From an uncultured Candidatus Poseidoniales archaeon (lineage in GTDB: Archaea; Thermoplasmatota; Poseidoniia; Poseidoniales; Poseidoniaceae): a DNA stretch of 44,502 nt. The position numbers were made by a program, and so were the translations under genes. The stretch's first letter is position 1. The number at the start of each line of letters is the position of its first letter. The stretch lies in NCBI GenBank assembly GCA_905182635.1, contig CAJJCM010000019.1, positions 1 through 44,502 of the forward strand, written 5' to 3'. The notes under the pieces are model-generated. The model did no database searches. It was not told where the DNA came from and was given only the letters and a program-made list of their open reading frames with translations. Shown in pieces: positions 9,576-16,894 of this stretch.

Positions 9576-10235
9576 ATGTTCCAAGCAATGGGCGTACACG
9601 GCCCCACTCTCTCACCCCTTGCGAGCCTGTTACTGGATGTTGTTTTGCTTGGCTGTGCCTTTTGGTTATTGGCCAAACCAACCAAACGCCCAATTTTCGA
9701 TTCATTGTTCATGCTGAGTTTGGTCCTTTCCGTCTCTTTACTTCGAGTTGTAATGCAACCGATTCCAAACGTTCAGCCCGTCACAGTTGCTGCACTTTTG
9801 GTAGGGGCGCAATTGGGTGCTCGTCGTGGTGCTGCCTTTGCCGTGCTTGTCGCGATGATTTCGAATATCTTCATCGGTGACGGCTGGTGGACTGTATTCC
9901 AAGCAGCAGGATGGGCAAGTATTGCAATTGCCGGTTCCCGATTATCACTGGTTACATCGACAGGTTTCAATCTTGGTCGAGCATGCATGGCATCACTTGT
10001 AGCCGCATTTTGGTTTGATTTCATCGTCTCGTTCTCGATACTTGATGGCACAATTGGTTTTACCGAATTTATCGTGTATCTTGGCCATGGACTACCGTTT
10101 GACTTCCTTCACATGGTTGGAAATCTGACCTTTGTCATCTGGATGGGTGGCTGGTTTACCCAGTTACTTGAAGAAGAATCAAGTATTGAAGAAATCAAAT
10201 TTGCGGTGGTGAACAGCCATGGTATCGACGGTTGA
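9576..10235 (+). CDS. ECF-transporter substrate-specific (S) component-like membrane protein
   Basis: The protein has about 219 residues and some six hydrophobic segments. It carries the hallmark S-component arrangement: RVVMQPIPNVQPVTVAAL, then GAQLGARRGAAFAVLVAMISN, then FIGDGWWTVFQAAGWASIAIAG. In the family, S components bind a vitamin or metal ligand in the membrane and are driven by a shared EcfT-EcfAA' module, which is not in this window. The track start is a TTG at 9564; the ATG at 9576 is preferred, and a further ATG at 9588 is possible. It lies about 40 bases after the DUF4430 propeller gene and overlaps the next gene (Pth2 copy 1) by 17 bases, so all three are probably cotranscribed. 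The ligand is not determinable; cobalamin or cobinamide is suggested by the neighbour only. Confidence 0.7.
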   Translation: MFQAMGVHGPTLSPLASLLLDVVLLGCAFWLLAKPTKRPIFDSLFMLSLVLSVSLLRVVMQPIPNVQPVTVAALLVGAQLGARRGAAFAVLVAMISNIFIGDGWWTVFQAAGWASIAIAGSRLSLVTSTGFNLGRACMASLVAAFWFDFIVSFSILDGTIGFTEFIVYLGHGLPFDFLHMVGNLTFVIWMGGWFTQLLEEESSIEEIKFAVVNSHGIDG

Positions 10236-10587
10236 TGAGCCTTCGATGGTTTTTGTTGCACGTCACGATTTGAAAATGTCAGCAGGCAAACTTGCTGTTC
10301 AATGTTCTCATGCTGCGGTTTCTTGCACCCTGAATGCTCGGAAAACACACGCCCGCCTTGTCGAGCGCTGGACAAATGCCGGCGCTCGGAAGATTTGCTT
10401 ACGCGCTGATGACTTAGCAACCTTACAACGCCTTGCTGGACAGGCCCAAGTCGCCGGTCTTGTCACTTATTTAGTGAAAGATGCCGGCCATACCGAAGTC
10501 CCGCCGGGAACAGTAACAGTACTCGGTATTGGTCCCGCACCGCGCCGAGCGATTGATGCACTGGTTTCTGAATTGAAACCGTACTAG
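10219..10587 (+). CDS. pth2: Peptidyl-tRNA hydrolase Pth2, tandem copy 1
   Basis: Pth2 releases peptides from tRNA that dropped off the ribosome. The 122-residue product spans the full family length. It has VARHDLKMSAGKLAVQCSHAAV (compare the usual R-x-DLKMGKGKxAAQxxHA), a middle CLRADDLATLQRL, and the active-site turn KDAGHTEVPPGTVTVLGIGP. The catalytic region is intact, with Glu where most members have Gln after the Thr (HTE rather than HTQ). The start at 10219 is supported by a ggtggtg purine stretch about 7 bases upstream, although ATG 10246 gives the more typical N-terminus MVFVARHDL. It overlaps the upstream membrane-protein gene and is followed 8 bases later by a second Pth2. Confidence 0.93.
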   Translation: MVSTVDEPSMVFVARHDLKMSAGKLAVQCSHAAVSCTLNARKTHARLVERWTNAGARKICLRADDLATLQRLAGQAQVAGLVTYLVKDAGHTEVPPGTVTVLGIGPAPRRAIDALVSELKPY

Positions 10588-10595
10588 GTGTTCGT

Positions 10596-11012
10596 ATGGG
10601 TTTTCGTTCTTTCTTACATCGAATCACCGCACCGGCACCTTCTGGAGAAAGGCCCACCGGACCTTGTAAAATGGTCTGTGTTGTGAACCAAGGATTGAAA
10701 ATGGGCAAGGGGAAAATTGCCGCTCAAGTAGGGCATGGAGCAGTCATGGCAACGATGAAAGCAGGGGCAGAGAAACCGATGAACCTCGAACAATGGTTCT
10801 CATCAGGGCAAAAGAAAGTCTGTCTCAAGGGACGTGATGCCGAACATCTTCTCGCACTCGAAAAACAAGCAAAAGCAGCAGGGATTCTGACGACCCTCGT
10901 CCACGATGCTGGCCATACCCAAATCCCGAGCGGCTCACTCACCGTATTGGCGCTTGGGCCAGAAACTGAAACGACCCTCGAAGAGATTACTGGTGAATTG
11001 AAATTACTCTAA
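10596..11012 (+). CDS. pth2: Peptidyl-tRNA hydrolase Pth2, tandem copy 2
   Basis: This 138-residue protein is a second, diverged Pth2 directly after the first. It keeps the canonical basic motif almost exactly ([20 protein letters not shown]) and the active-site turn [21 protein letters not shown]. The N-terminal extension of about 26 residues ([20 protein letters not shown]) is basic and Pro-rich and is absent from copy 1. The ATG at 10596 has aggtg five bases upstream, overlapping the stop of copy 1, which supports coupled translation. The two copies differ widely in sequence, so the duplication is old or one copy was acquired. Copy 2 looks closer to the canonical enzyme. Confidence 0.93.
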   Translation: MGFRSFLHRITAPAPSGERPTGPCKMVCVVNQGLKMGKGKIAAQVGHGAVMATMKAGAEKPMNLEQWFSSGQKKVCLKGRDAEHLLALEKQAKAAGILTTLVHDAGHTQIPSGSLTVLALGPETETTLEEITGELKLL

Positions 11013-11056
11013 GGCGACTCCATCGAATTGAAGCCGAGAGGCGCTTTGCGAGTGGT

Positions 11057-12097
11057 ATGCGTGACTATCCATCAGACCGCGTTGACCTTCGTTCAGATAC
11101 GGTAACCCAACCGACACCACCGATGCGTGAAGCAATGAATCGGGCTGTTGTAGGGGACGACGTACTTGGGGATGACCCGACTGTGACTCAATTGGAACAA
11201 CGCCTTGCGGCACTGTGTGGTAAAGAGGCGGGTCTGTTCGTACCCTCGGGTACTATGTCGAATGCAATTGCACTTCGAGCGCACACCGCACCCGGTGATG
11301 AAATAATCACGGCAAAAAACAGCCATATCTATCTCTATGAAGGCGGCGGTTATGCAGCATTATGTGGAGCATCTATTGCTTTGGTTGATGTGTATGGCGG
11401 TTTGATGCGAGTCGAAGATGTCGAACTCGCCATTCGAAAGCAATCCGGTTCACTGTCCCACTACCCAGATGGTTCACTTGTCTGTGTTGAAAACACTTCC
11501 AACAGAGGTGGAGGTGCTTGCTATCCTCAAGACACCCTTGATGCGATCGCTGCTCTTGCCAAAGCCAACGATTGCGCCACTCACATGGACGGAGCCAGAA
11601 TCTTCAACGCTGCTGTCGCAACACAGACTCCAGTTGACCGCATGGTTCGAGATTATGATTCAGTTTCAATTTGTTTTTCCAAAGGCTTAGGGGCGCCTGT
11701 GGGTTCAGTTCTCGTTGGTTCTACAGCCTTCATCGCACGTGCCCATCGCTGGAGGAAAATGTTCGGTGGCGGTATGCGTCAGGCAGGAATCCTTGCCGCA
11801 GCTTGTTTGTATGCACTCGACAACAATATTGACCGTCTTGAAGAAGACCACAGAAGAACGAAAGTATTGGCGGAAGCAATTAATGAAATCGAAGGGTTTG
11901 ATGTGGATATGCAAACGGTAGAAACAAACATGGTTTATTTTGAATCCAAGGTTCCAGCTACCCAAGTGATGGAGCAATTGCGAGTATCTGGTATTGACGT
12001 CATGGATATTCAACCACACGCATGCCGTATTGTTGTTCATTTACATATTACCGATGAAGATATTCAGCGCATATTGGATACCTTTGCCGCTCTGTGA
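11057..12097 (+). CDS. ltaE: Low-specificity L-threonine aldolase
   Basis: This PLP enzyme cleaves L-threonine or allo-threonine to glycine and acetaldehyde in the cytosol. The 346-residue length is typical. Its N-terminus has the family signature [19 protein letters not shown] and [29 protein letters not shown] and the HIYLYEGGG segment follow. [12 protein letters not shown] carries the cofactor Asp, and [16 protein letters not shown] carries the Schiff-base Lys. [16 protein letters not shown] completes the pattern. The ATG at 11057 follows copy 2 of pth2 by 44 bases. It is the last gene of the long + block, because the next gene has its own TATA box right after this stop codon. Confidence 0.95.
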   Translation: MRDYPSDRVDLRSDTVTQPTPPMREAMNRAVVGDDVLGDDPTVTQLEQRLAALCGKEAGLFVPSGTMSNAIALRAHTAPGDEIITAKNSHIYLYEGGGYAALCGASIALVDVYGGLMRVEDVELAIRKQSGSLSHYPDGSLVCVENTSNRGGGACYPQDTLDAIAALAKANDCATHMDGARIFNAAVATQTPVDRMVRDYDSVSICFSKGLGAPVGSVLVGSTAFIARAHRWRKMFGGGMRQAGILAAACLYALDNNIDRLEEDHRRTKVLAEAINEIEGFDVDMQTVETNMVYFESKVPATQVMEQLRVSGIDVMDIQPHACRIVVHLHITDEDIQRILDTFAAL

Positions 12098-12100
12098 TAG

Positions 12101-12109
12101 TTATATATT
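12101..12109 (+). promoter_or_regulatory. TATA box for the orphan gene; implies a leaderless mRNA
   Basis: The sequence ttatatatt begins four bases after the threonine aldolase stop. Archaeal transcripts start about 25 bases past the TATA centre, here near 12129-12131, exactly at the in-frame GTG at 12129. This makes a leaderless transcript the simplest reading and is the main reason for choosing that start. Confidence 0.6.
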
Positions 12110-12128
12110 CTCGATTACGAATCATTGT

Positions 12129-14501
12129 GTGGCGAGTCATACTCACAACACCATCTGTTCAGTGTGTGAGCACCAATCATCCGTTAACCCGTGCCATCTT
12201 TGCGCCTCATTGATTGTGAGTAAAAAAGGTCAGAAATGGTCTCATAAAATCAATCCCTCGCTCCATGACCAATCCGAAGAACTTCTCGGAGGCCCGAACC
12301 AAACAGCTCAACAACGCTGGCGGAACTTGCAAAGAAATTCCAGCCACTTCAAAGATGTACAATGGGCAAGATTGCCAGACGAAACGCTTGACCCTGTTCT
12401 GACATCACCTTGCAGTGCCGGAGAATTGAACGATATTATCACACGAATATCTGATGGTGTTCGCCTTAGCACATTACAACGTCTCCATCTGCATGGGGGC
12501 TTCATGCTTCATGACGGCGTTCAAATTTCATTCATCGGAGGGCGCCTACTTGTCAACGGTCGAACCATGCCAGCAGAAATTCCAATCGTTTCATTTCTCA
12601 ATGTACTTTCATCGAAATCGGCCCGTATAGGTTGGGATTTGACCAAATTATTGGTCGCATTCGGCTCGTTAAATACCACCAACATCGAAGCATTCGATCA
12701 GCGTCAAGTACCAAGACGTATCTTACGCCGTCACCACTTCCGTAACTCGCTTCAGAAACCAGGTGCTTCAGCACTGTTTACTTGGATTGAATGGATGGCC
12801 GAGGAACACCTCACCCCTCCTGAAAATTATTCCCTGAATCCAATCGGAGTATGGGCGCGTGATGTCCGCCAACGGCTCGGTACTCCGAAGAGTAAAAAGT
12901 TCGATGAGTATATTGTTGAAGCATTCAAACACCACCCCCACGGCCTCAACGAATTACATGCCTTTCCTTGGGTTGAGCGATGGAATACTTATTTGGCAAC
13001 CACTCAACATGATTCTCAACGGTCGTGGCCATTTGCCATAGAGGGGGGGAGATTCAAGTTCATAGTCCGCACGAAGAACAACGCATCGAGGAAAACAGGT
13101 GTTCCCGATAAGCCAGGGGTTTGGGCCTTCCTACTTGCCAACGCACTCTCGCCAATCACTTCGACTGCGGGTGAACTGCTCTATGCTTTGCAGTACAATT
13201 GGACCTGTCAAAACCTCGCCGATCAACAAATCGGAGCGCCATTACGTCGTTCAATACAATTTTTACGAGAGGTGATTGATGGAAATTCAGACCGCGTTTT
13301 TATTCACGCTGAACACATATTGGTCATCGGCCGCCTTGGTCATTTTTATGAAGTTCGAGTTGGTAAAGGGGCGCACGGCGCCCCCTTTATCATACAATCA
13401 ATCAATTCACTTGAAGCACGTCAAACCCATCCTCTCTGTATTCACGATGGTACTTTTCATTCTGCAGTTCCTTTGGGCGATACACTTGTCTCGGTACTGC
13501 TCGCCCTCCTTGATGATATCAATACCTCGGCTCAAGTCGAGAGCCTTTTACAACACATCGCATCCCATTCACCATTGGGTTTTCCGACGAGAATTACTGA
13601 CAAGCATCTCTGTTTTTTCAATAATAAAGACCTTCAGCGGGTCAAAAAAATCGTTGCAAAGCACTCTTACCGAGGCGTAATTGGAATTGAATGGTTGCCT
13701 CAGAGCAACCCACCGAGTAGAGAAGCGCCACATGAAGGTAATAATCAAAACATGATGCATTTGTTTCGCAGAAACATCGTATATAATCGACGAAGATGGC
13801 AAAACAATGGTGATGAATCAAAACAAAGTTCTCGAACTGATTTATTGATTGAACACGCTCTGGCGGCCAATTCTGCTCTCCCTCACCCACAATTCATTGA
13901 ATTATGGCACAAATCGTGTGATGAACTACCTGAAGAACGCGCAGGCGAAAACCTTCACCATCTCTACAATCATTTTCGTGGTCGAGATGAGTGGATGTAT
14001 ATTCGTAACTTTGGACATGAAGAGAACGAACTCCCCATCGGTGATATACGGAACGGAGAACGAAGATATTGCGAAGTATTTCCGCGGATATGGGATGCTC
14101 TCATGCAGCATCCAATTGGTGCAACTTTCAGAATGAGCGTTCTTGATAGAGGGGAACTCGCATTCGAAAACTGCCATCTTGCGGTAACGATACGAAATGC
14201 GCAAGAACGCAGAATAATCCGTAGGTTTTCGACCGTCTTGGGTTTTGTTGAGCAAGGCCGGCATGGCGATGCAATTGTCTTTGTCCGAAGAGACCATCCT
14301 CGCCCCCACGCTCGACGTGAACTTACACAACTCCTCAATAGAGCCCAAGAGACACTCGGGGCACGCGGCGCTCCACCTTGGTGGTGGCATTTTGGTGAAG
14401 TATGCGAAGCACCAAGAGAGGTGCCGGCCTTTCGGTGGGAACTTGAGCAAGACTTACGTGACCAGAATAACCGCAACGGACCCGATGAATACATTCCTTA
14501 G
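12129..14501 (+). CDS. Unrecognised 790-residue protein with N-terminal Cys4 knuckle
   Basis: I do not recognise this family. The track start at 11994 lies inside the upstream gene; GTG 12129 fits the TATA box and keeps the N-terminal knuckle CSVC-x8-CHLC (Cys 10, 13, 22, 25). There is no signal peptide or membrane helix, so it is probably cytosolic. The protein is rich in Arg, His and Trp, for example RRILRRHHF and RNIVYNRRRW, which suits nucleic-acid contact but proves nothing. A central segment (ILVIGRLGHFYEVRVGKG, then PLCIHD and PLGDTLVSVLLALLDD) looks like a compact beta module followed by a helix; I recall loosely similar segments in phage and environmental hypothetical proteins. The C-terminus carries PPWWWHFGEVCEAP. 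Its stop is 2 bases from the stop of the opposing thioredoxin-fold gene. Confidence 0.8.
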   Translation: MASHTHNTICSVCEHQSSVNPCHLCASLIVSKKGQKWSHKINPSLHDQSEELLGGPNQTAQQRWRNLQRNSSHFKDVQWARLPDETLDPVLTSPCSAGELNDIITRISDGVRLSTLQRLHLHGGFMLHDGVQISFIGGRLLVNGRTMPAEIPIVSFLNVLSSKSARIGWDLTKLLVAFGSLNTTNIEAFDQRQVPRRILRRHHFRNSLQKPGASALFTWIEWMAEEHLTPPENYSLNPIGVWARDVRQRLGTPKSKKFDEYIVEAFKHHPHGLNELHAFPWVERWNTYLATTQHDSQRSWPFAIEGGRFKFIVRTKNNASRKTGVPDKPGVWAFLLANALSPITSTAGELLYALQYNWTCQNLADQQIGAPLRRSIQFLREVIDGNSDRVFIHAEHILVIGRLGHFYEVRVGKGAHGAPFIIQSINSLEARQTHPLCIHDGTFHSAVPLGDTLVSVLLALLDDINTSAQVESLLQHIASHSPLGFPTRITDKHLCFFNNKDLQRVKKIVAKHSYRGVIGIEWLPQSNPPSREAPHEGNNQNMMHLFRRNIVYNRRRWQNNGDESKQSSRTDLLIEHALAANSALPHPQFIELWHKSCDELPEERAGENLHHLYNHFRGRDEWMYIRNFGHEENELPIGDIRNGERRYCEVFPRIWDALMQHPIGATFRMSVLDRGELAFENCHLAVTIRNAQERRIIRRFSTVLGFVEQGRHGDAIVFVRRDHPRPHARRELTQLLNRAQETLGARGAPPWWWHFGEVCEAPREVPAFRWELEQDLRDQNNRNGPDEYIP

Positions 14502-14503
14502 GC

Positions 14504-15448
14504 TCAATCTCTACGCACAAGAGCTGCCCCAAAAACAACACAGAGGCTGGCAATGAATGGGGCTGCAGGTAGTCCTTCTCTTACGCCTTCCTCTTTTTCA
14601 CAGTCAGCATTCATGTCGCATTCTTCGTCTCCCAATATAATTGGCCCATCAACTTCTATTGGTAAATTGAATTGGTAGATGAGATGGATTGACAAATCAT
14701 TTCCATCATATGCTGGAGGGAGTGTGATATTCAAACTCCCTGAGGTCACTTGTGGATTCGAAGTCATGTTGATTTCACCAAGTTCAATGATGCCTCGAAC
14801 AACATGCGGGTAATCTCCAAGGCCGTTTGATCCTTCTTCGAAAGAGGCCGAATCTTCAACAATCCAAGCGTAGGCGGAAAGCGAAGCCCCAGCAGGAAAT
14901 GTCAAATTAAGAGGTTCTATTGCCCATGTAACTCTCCCCGTCGAATCACTTGTCGAGTTCCAAGTAAAAGTTGAAGTGCCAGAAATATCCATATTTTCTT
15001 GAGCGAGTTCAGTAAATTCACTTTCCAGCGAGTCATATTCCGTCACACTTCCAATCTTGATGACTGAGCCATTAAACACAACGACTGGTGGCGGAGATAC
15101 GCCGTATCGGTCATAGAACCGTTGGTCGAGTTCAATACTCCCGAGAGGGTCTTGTGGTTCATTGATCGCTCGATGAATGTGATATTGTTGCAGACCGGTT
15201 TCATTCATAATGGCATCAAGAGCGTGCTCGACATCTACACAGTTCGAACACCATGTGGCGGTATACACTTCCAGGATTGGAGGCATTTCGCTGAAGTTGA
15301 CCGTCGATTCACCTGACTGATTGGCTTCAAACCACTGCCCACCAAACATGATCCCAGCATCGGTAGAAGTAGCTGGCGCAGCAACACTCGTCGCAGGGCC
15401 AAGTGCAGTCAAAACTAGGATTCCGAAGAGGAGAAACGCTTTCCGCAT
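14504..15448 (-). CDS. Exported, membrane-anchored thioredoxin-fold protein
   Basis: The 314-residue protein begins with a signal peptide (MRKAFLLFGILVLTALGPATSVAA). A thioredoxin-like domain follows, with VYTATWCSNCVDVEHAL carrying the CxxC near residues 68-71 and GVSPPPVVVFNG supplying the cis-Pro side of the active site. The remainder (about 165-285) is a beta-rich extracytoplasmic domain with WNSTSDSTGRVTW and LNITLPPAYDG. A C-terminal hydrophobic helix (APFIASLCVVFGAALV) ends in RRD, anchoring it to the membrane. It probably acts as a disulfide oxidoreductase or reductase outside the cell; direction and partner are unknown. Its start overlaps the end of the TFB-like gene by 34 bases in another frame, so it is the second gene of that operon. 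Confidence 0.82.
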   Translation of the reverse strand: MRKAFLLFGILVLTALGPATSVAAPATSTDAGIMFGGQWFEANQSGESTVNFSEMPPILEVYTATWCSNCVDVEHALDAIMNETGLQQYHIHRAINEPQDPLGSIELDQRFYDRYGVSPPPVVVFNGSVIKIGSVTEYDSLESEFTELAQENMDISGTSTFTWNSTSDSTGRVTWAIEPLNLTFPAGASLSAYAWIVEDSASFEEGSNGLGDYPHVVRGIIELGEINMTSNPQVTSGSLNITLPPAYDGNDLSIHLIYQFNLPIEVDGPIILGDEECDMNADCEKEEGVREGLPAAPFIASLCVVFGAALVRRD

Positions 15449-16620
15449 ACTCTTCCGAGTCGGAACTTGGCTATCAAAGCATTCTGCTCTTGAGATTCAT
15501 TCAACAAGTCGCCACAGAGTTGACTCATGTCGAAAGCACCGTTGTCTTGGAACTCACCTGAAGCGGATTCAGTTACCAATGCGTCATATCGAGAACGAAT
15601 TCCGCTGCTGGTCGAACCAAAGACGCCAGCGAGGAGGTCAGCAGCACCAGATTGAAGTCCAAAGGCGGTGAGGCTGGCATACACGGAAACAGAAACAAGC
15701 ATACGCTCTTCAACATTGATTGAGAGTGCTTCACTTGTGCCCTCTTTCAAGAGTGCAAGACGTGCTTCAGTCTCATACAGAATCCGGTTAAAGTCTCCCT
15801 CATCATGATGATCTCCAAGCATATCAAAGACATGTTCCATTGCTTGTACAATTGCATCTTCTCGCCGGTCGCCGGCACTTTTGCGAGGTGGCATTGCAGC
15901 CCAACCCATTGTAGCACGCGCTTTCCAATGATTGAAAATCCTGATGCGTGCGCTTGAGATTTGCTTTGGAACGATACCGGCCTGTTCCATTGTAGATCGT
16001 CGGTCGAACTTGGGCATGATGCCCAACTCTCCAGCAAGTTCAACGATGGCAGCTGCAATGATGACTGCATTCTGTTCATCAGAACTACCTTTGATTCCCT
16101 TTTTCTTTCGGCAAATTGATTGCTTCGGCATACCCAGGCGTTTGTTCATGGACTTATCTTGCTTCTTTCGAATCATCCCTTGCTCACCTGTCAAAGGTCG
16201 GCAGGACATCTCGACCAGGAACTCAAGGATATGCAGGGCATGGCGGCCGTACAATGTCTCGATGTTGCTCTTGACGCGTTGTGCAAAGGGGTGAGGGTTG
16301 CGTACAGAACTGCGGTCAATTTTCTCAAGCAAACGGTATTTACTTGCGTTTACTACGCCGCGTGAACCAAACTTCATCTTAGGGCCTGTTCCACCAAGTC
16401 GGCGGTTGACATCCTTGTCGTTTCGAACAGCTTGGTAGTGGGCACCTTCGCCAAACAGAGCGGCTCCGTTGTCGTTGGCTTCGATTTCTTGGTCCTTGTG
16501 AACAAGTCCGCATGGGATACACCAAGTTTCACCTTTCTCAGGGACGTGCTTGAGGTCCTTGCTGCTACATTCATCGCACTGTGTTAGTTCTCGCTTCTCT
16601 ACATTCTTATTATCTATCAT
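15415..16620 (-). CDS. Divergent TFB (TFIIB-like) transcription factor
   Basis: TFB bridges TBP-bound promoters and RNA polymerase. The start is set at the ATG at 16620 (401 residues), not the track start at 16677, because aaaggag lies about 8 bases upstream on the - strand and the zinc ribbon then falls at the usual place. The ribbon is CDEC-x15-CIPCGLV (Cys 15, 18, 34, 37), as in TFB. It is followed by DKDVNRRLGGTG, comparable to the B-reader/linker. The C-terminal two-thirds are helical and could hold cyclin-like repeats, but canonical TFB repeat motifs are poorly conserved and a Lys-rich stretch (RKKQDKSMNKRLGMPKQS) interrupts them. It is best read as a specialised TFB paralogue and may not be the general factor. 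The thioredoxin-fold gene follows. Confidence 0.72.
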   Translation of the reverse strand: MIDNKNVEKRELTQCDECSSKDLKHVPEKGETWCIPCGLVHKDQEIEANDNGAALFGEGAHYQAVRNDKDVNRRLGGTGPKMKFGSRGVVNASKYRLLEKIDRSSVRNPHPFAQRVKSNIETLYGRHALHILEFLVEMSCRPLTGEQGMIRKKQDKSMNKRLGMPKQSICRKKKGIKGSSDEQNAVIIAAAIVELAGELGIMPKFDRRSTMEQAGIVPKQISSARIRIFNHWKARATMGWAAMPPRKSAGDRREDAIVQAMEHVFDMLGDHHDEGDFNRILYETEARLALLKEGTSEALSINVEERMLVSVSVYASLTAFGLQSGAADLLAGVFGSTSSGIRSRYDALVTESASGEFQDNGAFDMSQLCGDLLNESQEQNALIAKFRLGRVCGKRFSSSES

Positions 16621-16681
16621 CTTAATTAACTCCTTTCTTGTTTTTCTTGTTGAGGGCGAATAGGGCGGCGACTCCAACTTC

Positions 16682-16694
16682 AGGCGAAGCGCCT
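16682..16694. repeat. Inverted repeat aggcg-aag-cgcct in the TFB leader
   Basis: The sequence aggcgaagcgcct is a perfect 5-base inverted repeat with a 3-base spacer. It lies about 62 bases upstream of the TFB-like ATG, inside the predicted 5' leader. It could be a factor binding site or a small RNA hairpin; the size is modest and chance is possible. Confidence 0.3.
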
Positions 16695-16748
16695 AAATGT
16701 CGCAGTTTCCGCTTTTTTGCGCCAACATATCTATGAGGTAAGCCATAC

Positions 16749-16756
16749 TATTTAAG
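16749..16756 (-). promoter_or_regulatory. Candidate TATA box for the TFB-like operon
   Basis: On the - strand the sequence reads cttaaata. A transcript start about 25 bases downstream would be near 16725, giving a leader of about 105 bases ahead of the ATG at 16620. Such a leader is long for this window, where a leaderless start and short leaders are also seen. Confidence 0.4.
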
Positions 16757-16835
16757 TCCACCGGTCATCAAGAGCATTTTTTACAGAATAAGAATGCTTC
16801 ATGTTTTTGCACAACACTAACTATTCCTTTCTACA

Positions 16836-16844
16836 GTATATAAG
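16836..16844 (+). promoter_or_regulatory. TATA box for the addBA operon
   Basis: The sequence gtatataag is a strong archaeal TATA match. The predicted transcript start is near 16867, about 28 bases before the ATG at 16895. A second AT-rich element (catatatg) overlaps that ATG; if it were the real TATA box, the start codon would move to ATG 16979. Confidence 0.5.
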
Positions 16845-16894
16845 CAAAGTAAATTTGAAGCCAAAACCCACCCCTAAAAACACCTCGACCATAT

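Larger units (their letters stand above)
16621..16894. other. Divergent intergenic region between the TFB-like gene and addB
   Basis: This is the longest gene-free stretch, about 275 bases. It holds a TATA box in each direction, a ribosome binding site for the TFB-like gene (aaaggag, - strand, near 16629-16635) and a short GC-rich inverted repeat. The middle (about 16760-16830) is AT-rich with no recognisable feature. No RNA gene is visible. Confidence 0.5.

Noticed and set aside
11994-12128. Track-defined N-terminal extension of the orphan protein
   Set aside because: It overlaps the end of threonine aldolase in another frame and spans the TATA box; the hydrophobic translation is a shadow.
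16678-16894. Possible tRNA or small RNA in the longest intergenic region
   Set aside because: No cloverleaf-like set of stems or T-loop consensus; only promoter elements and a 5-base inverted repeat are visible.
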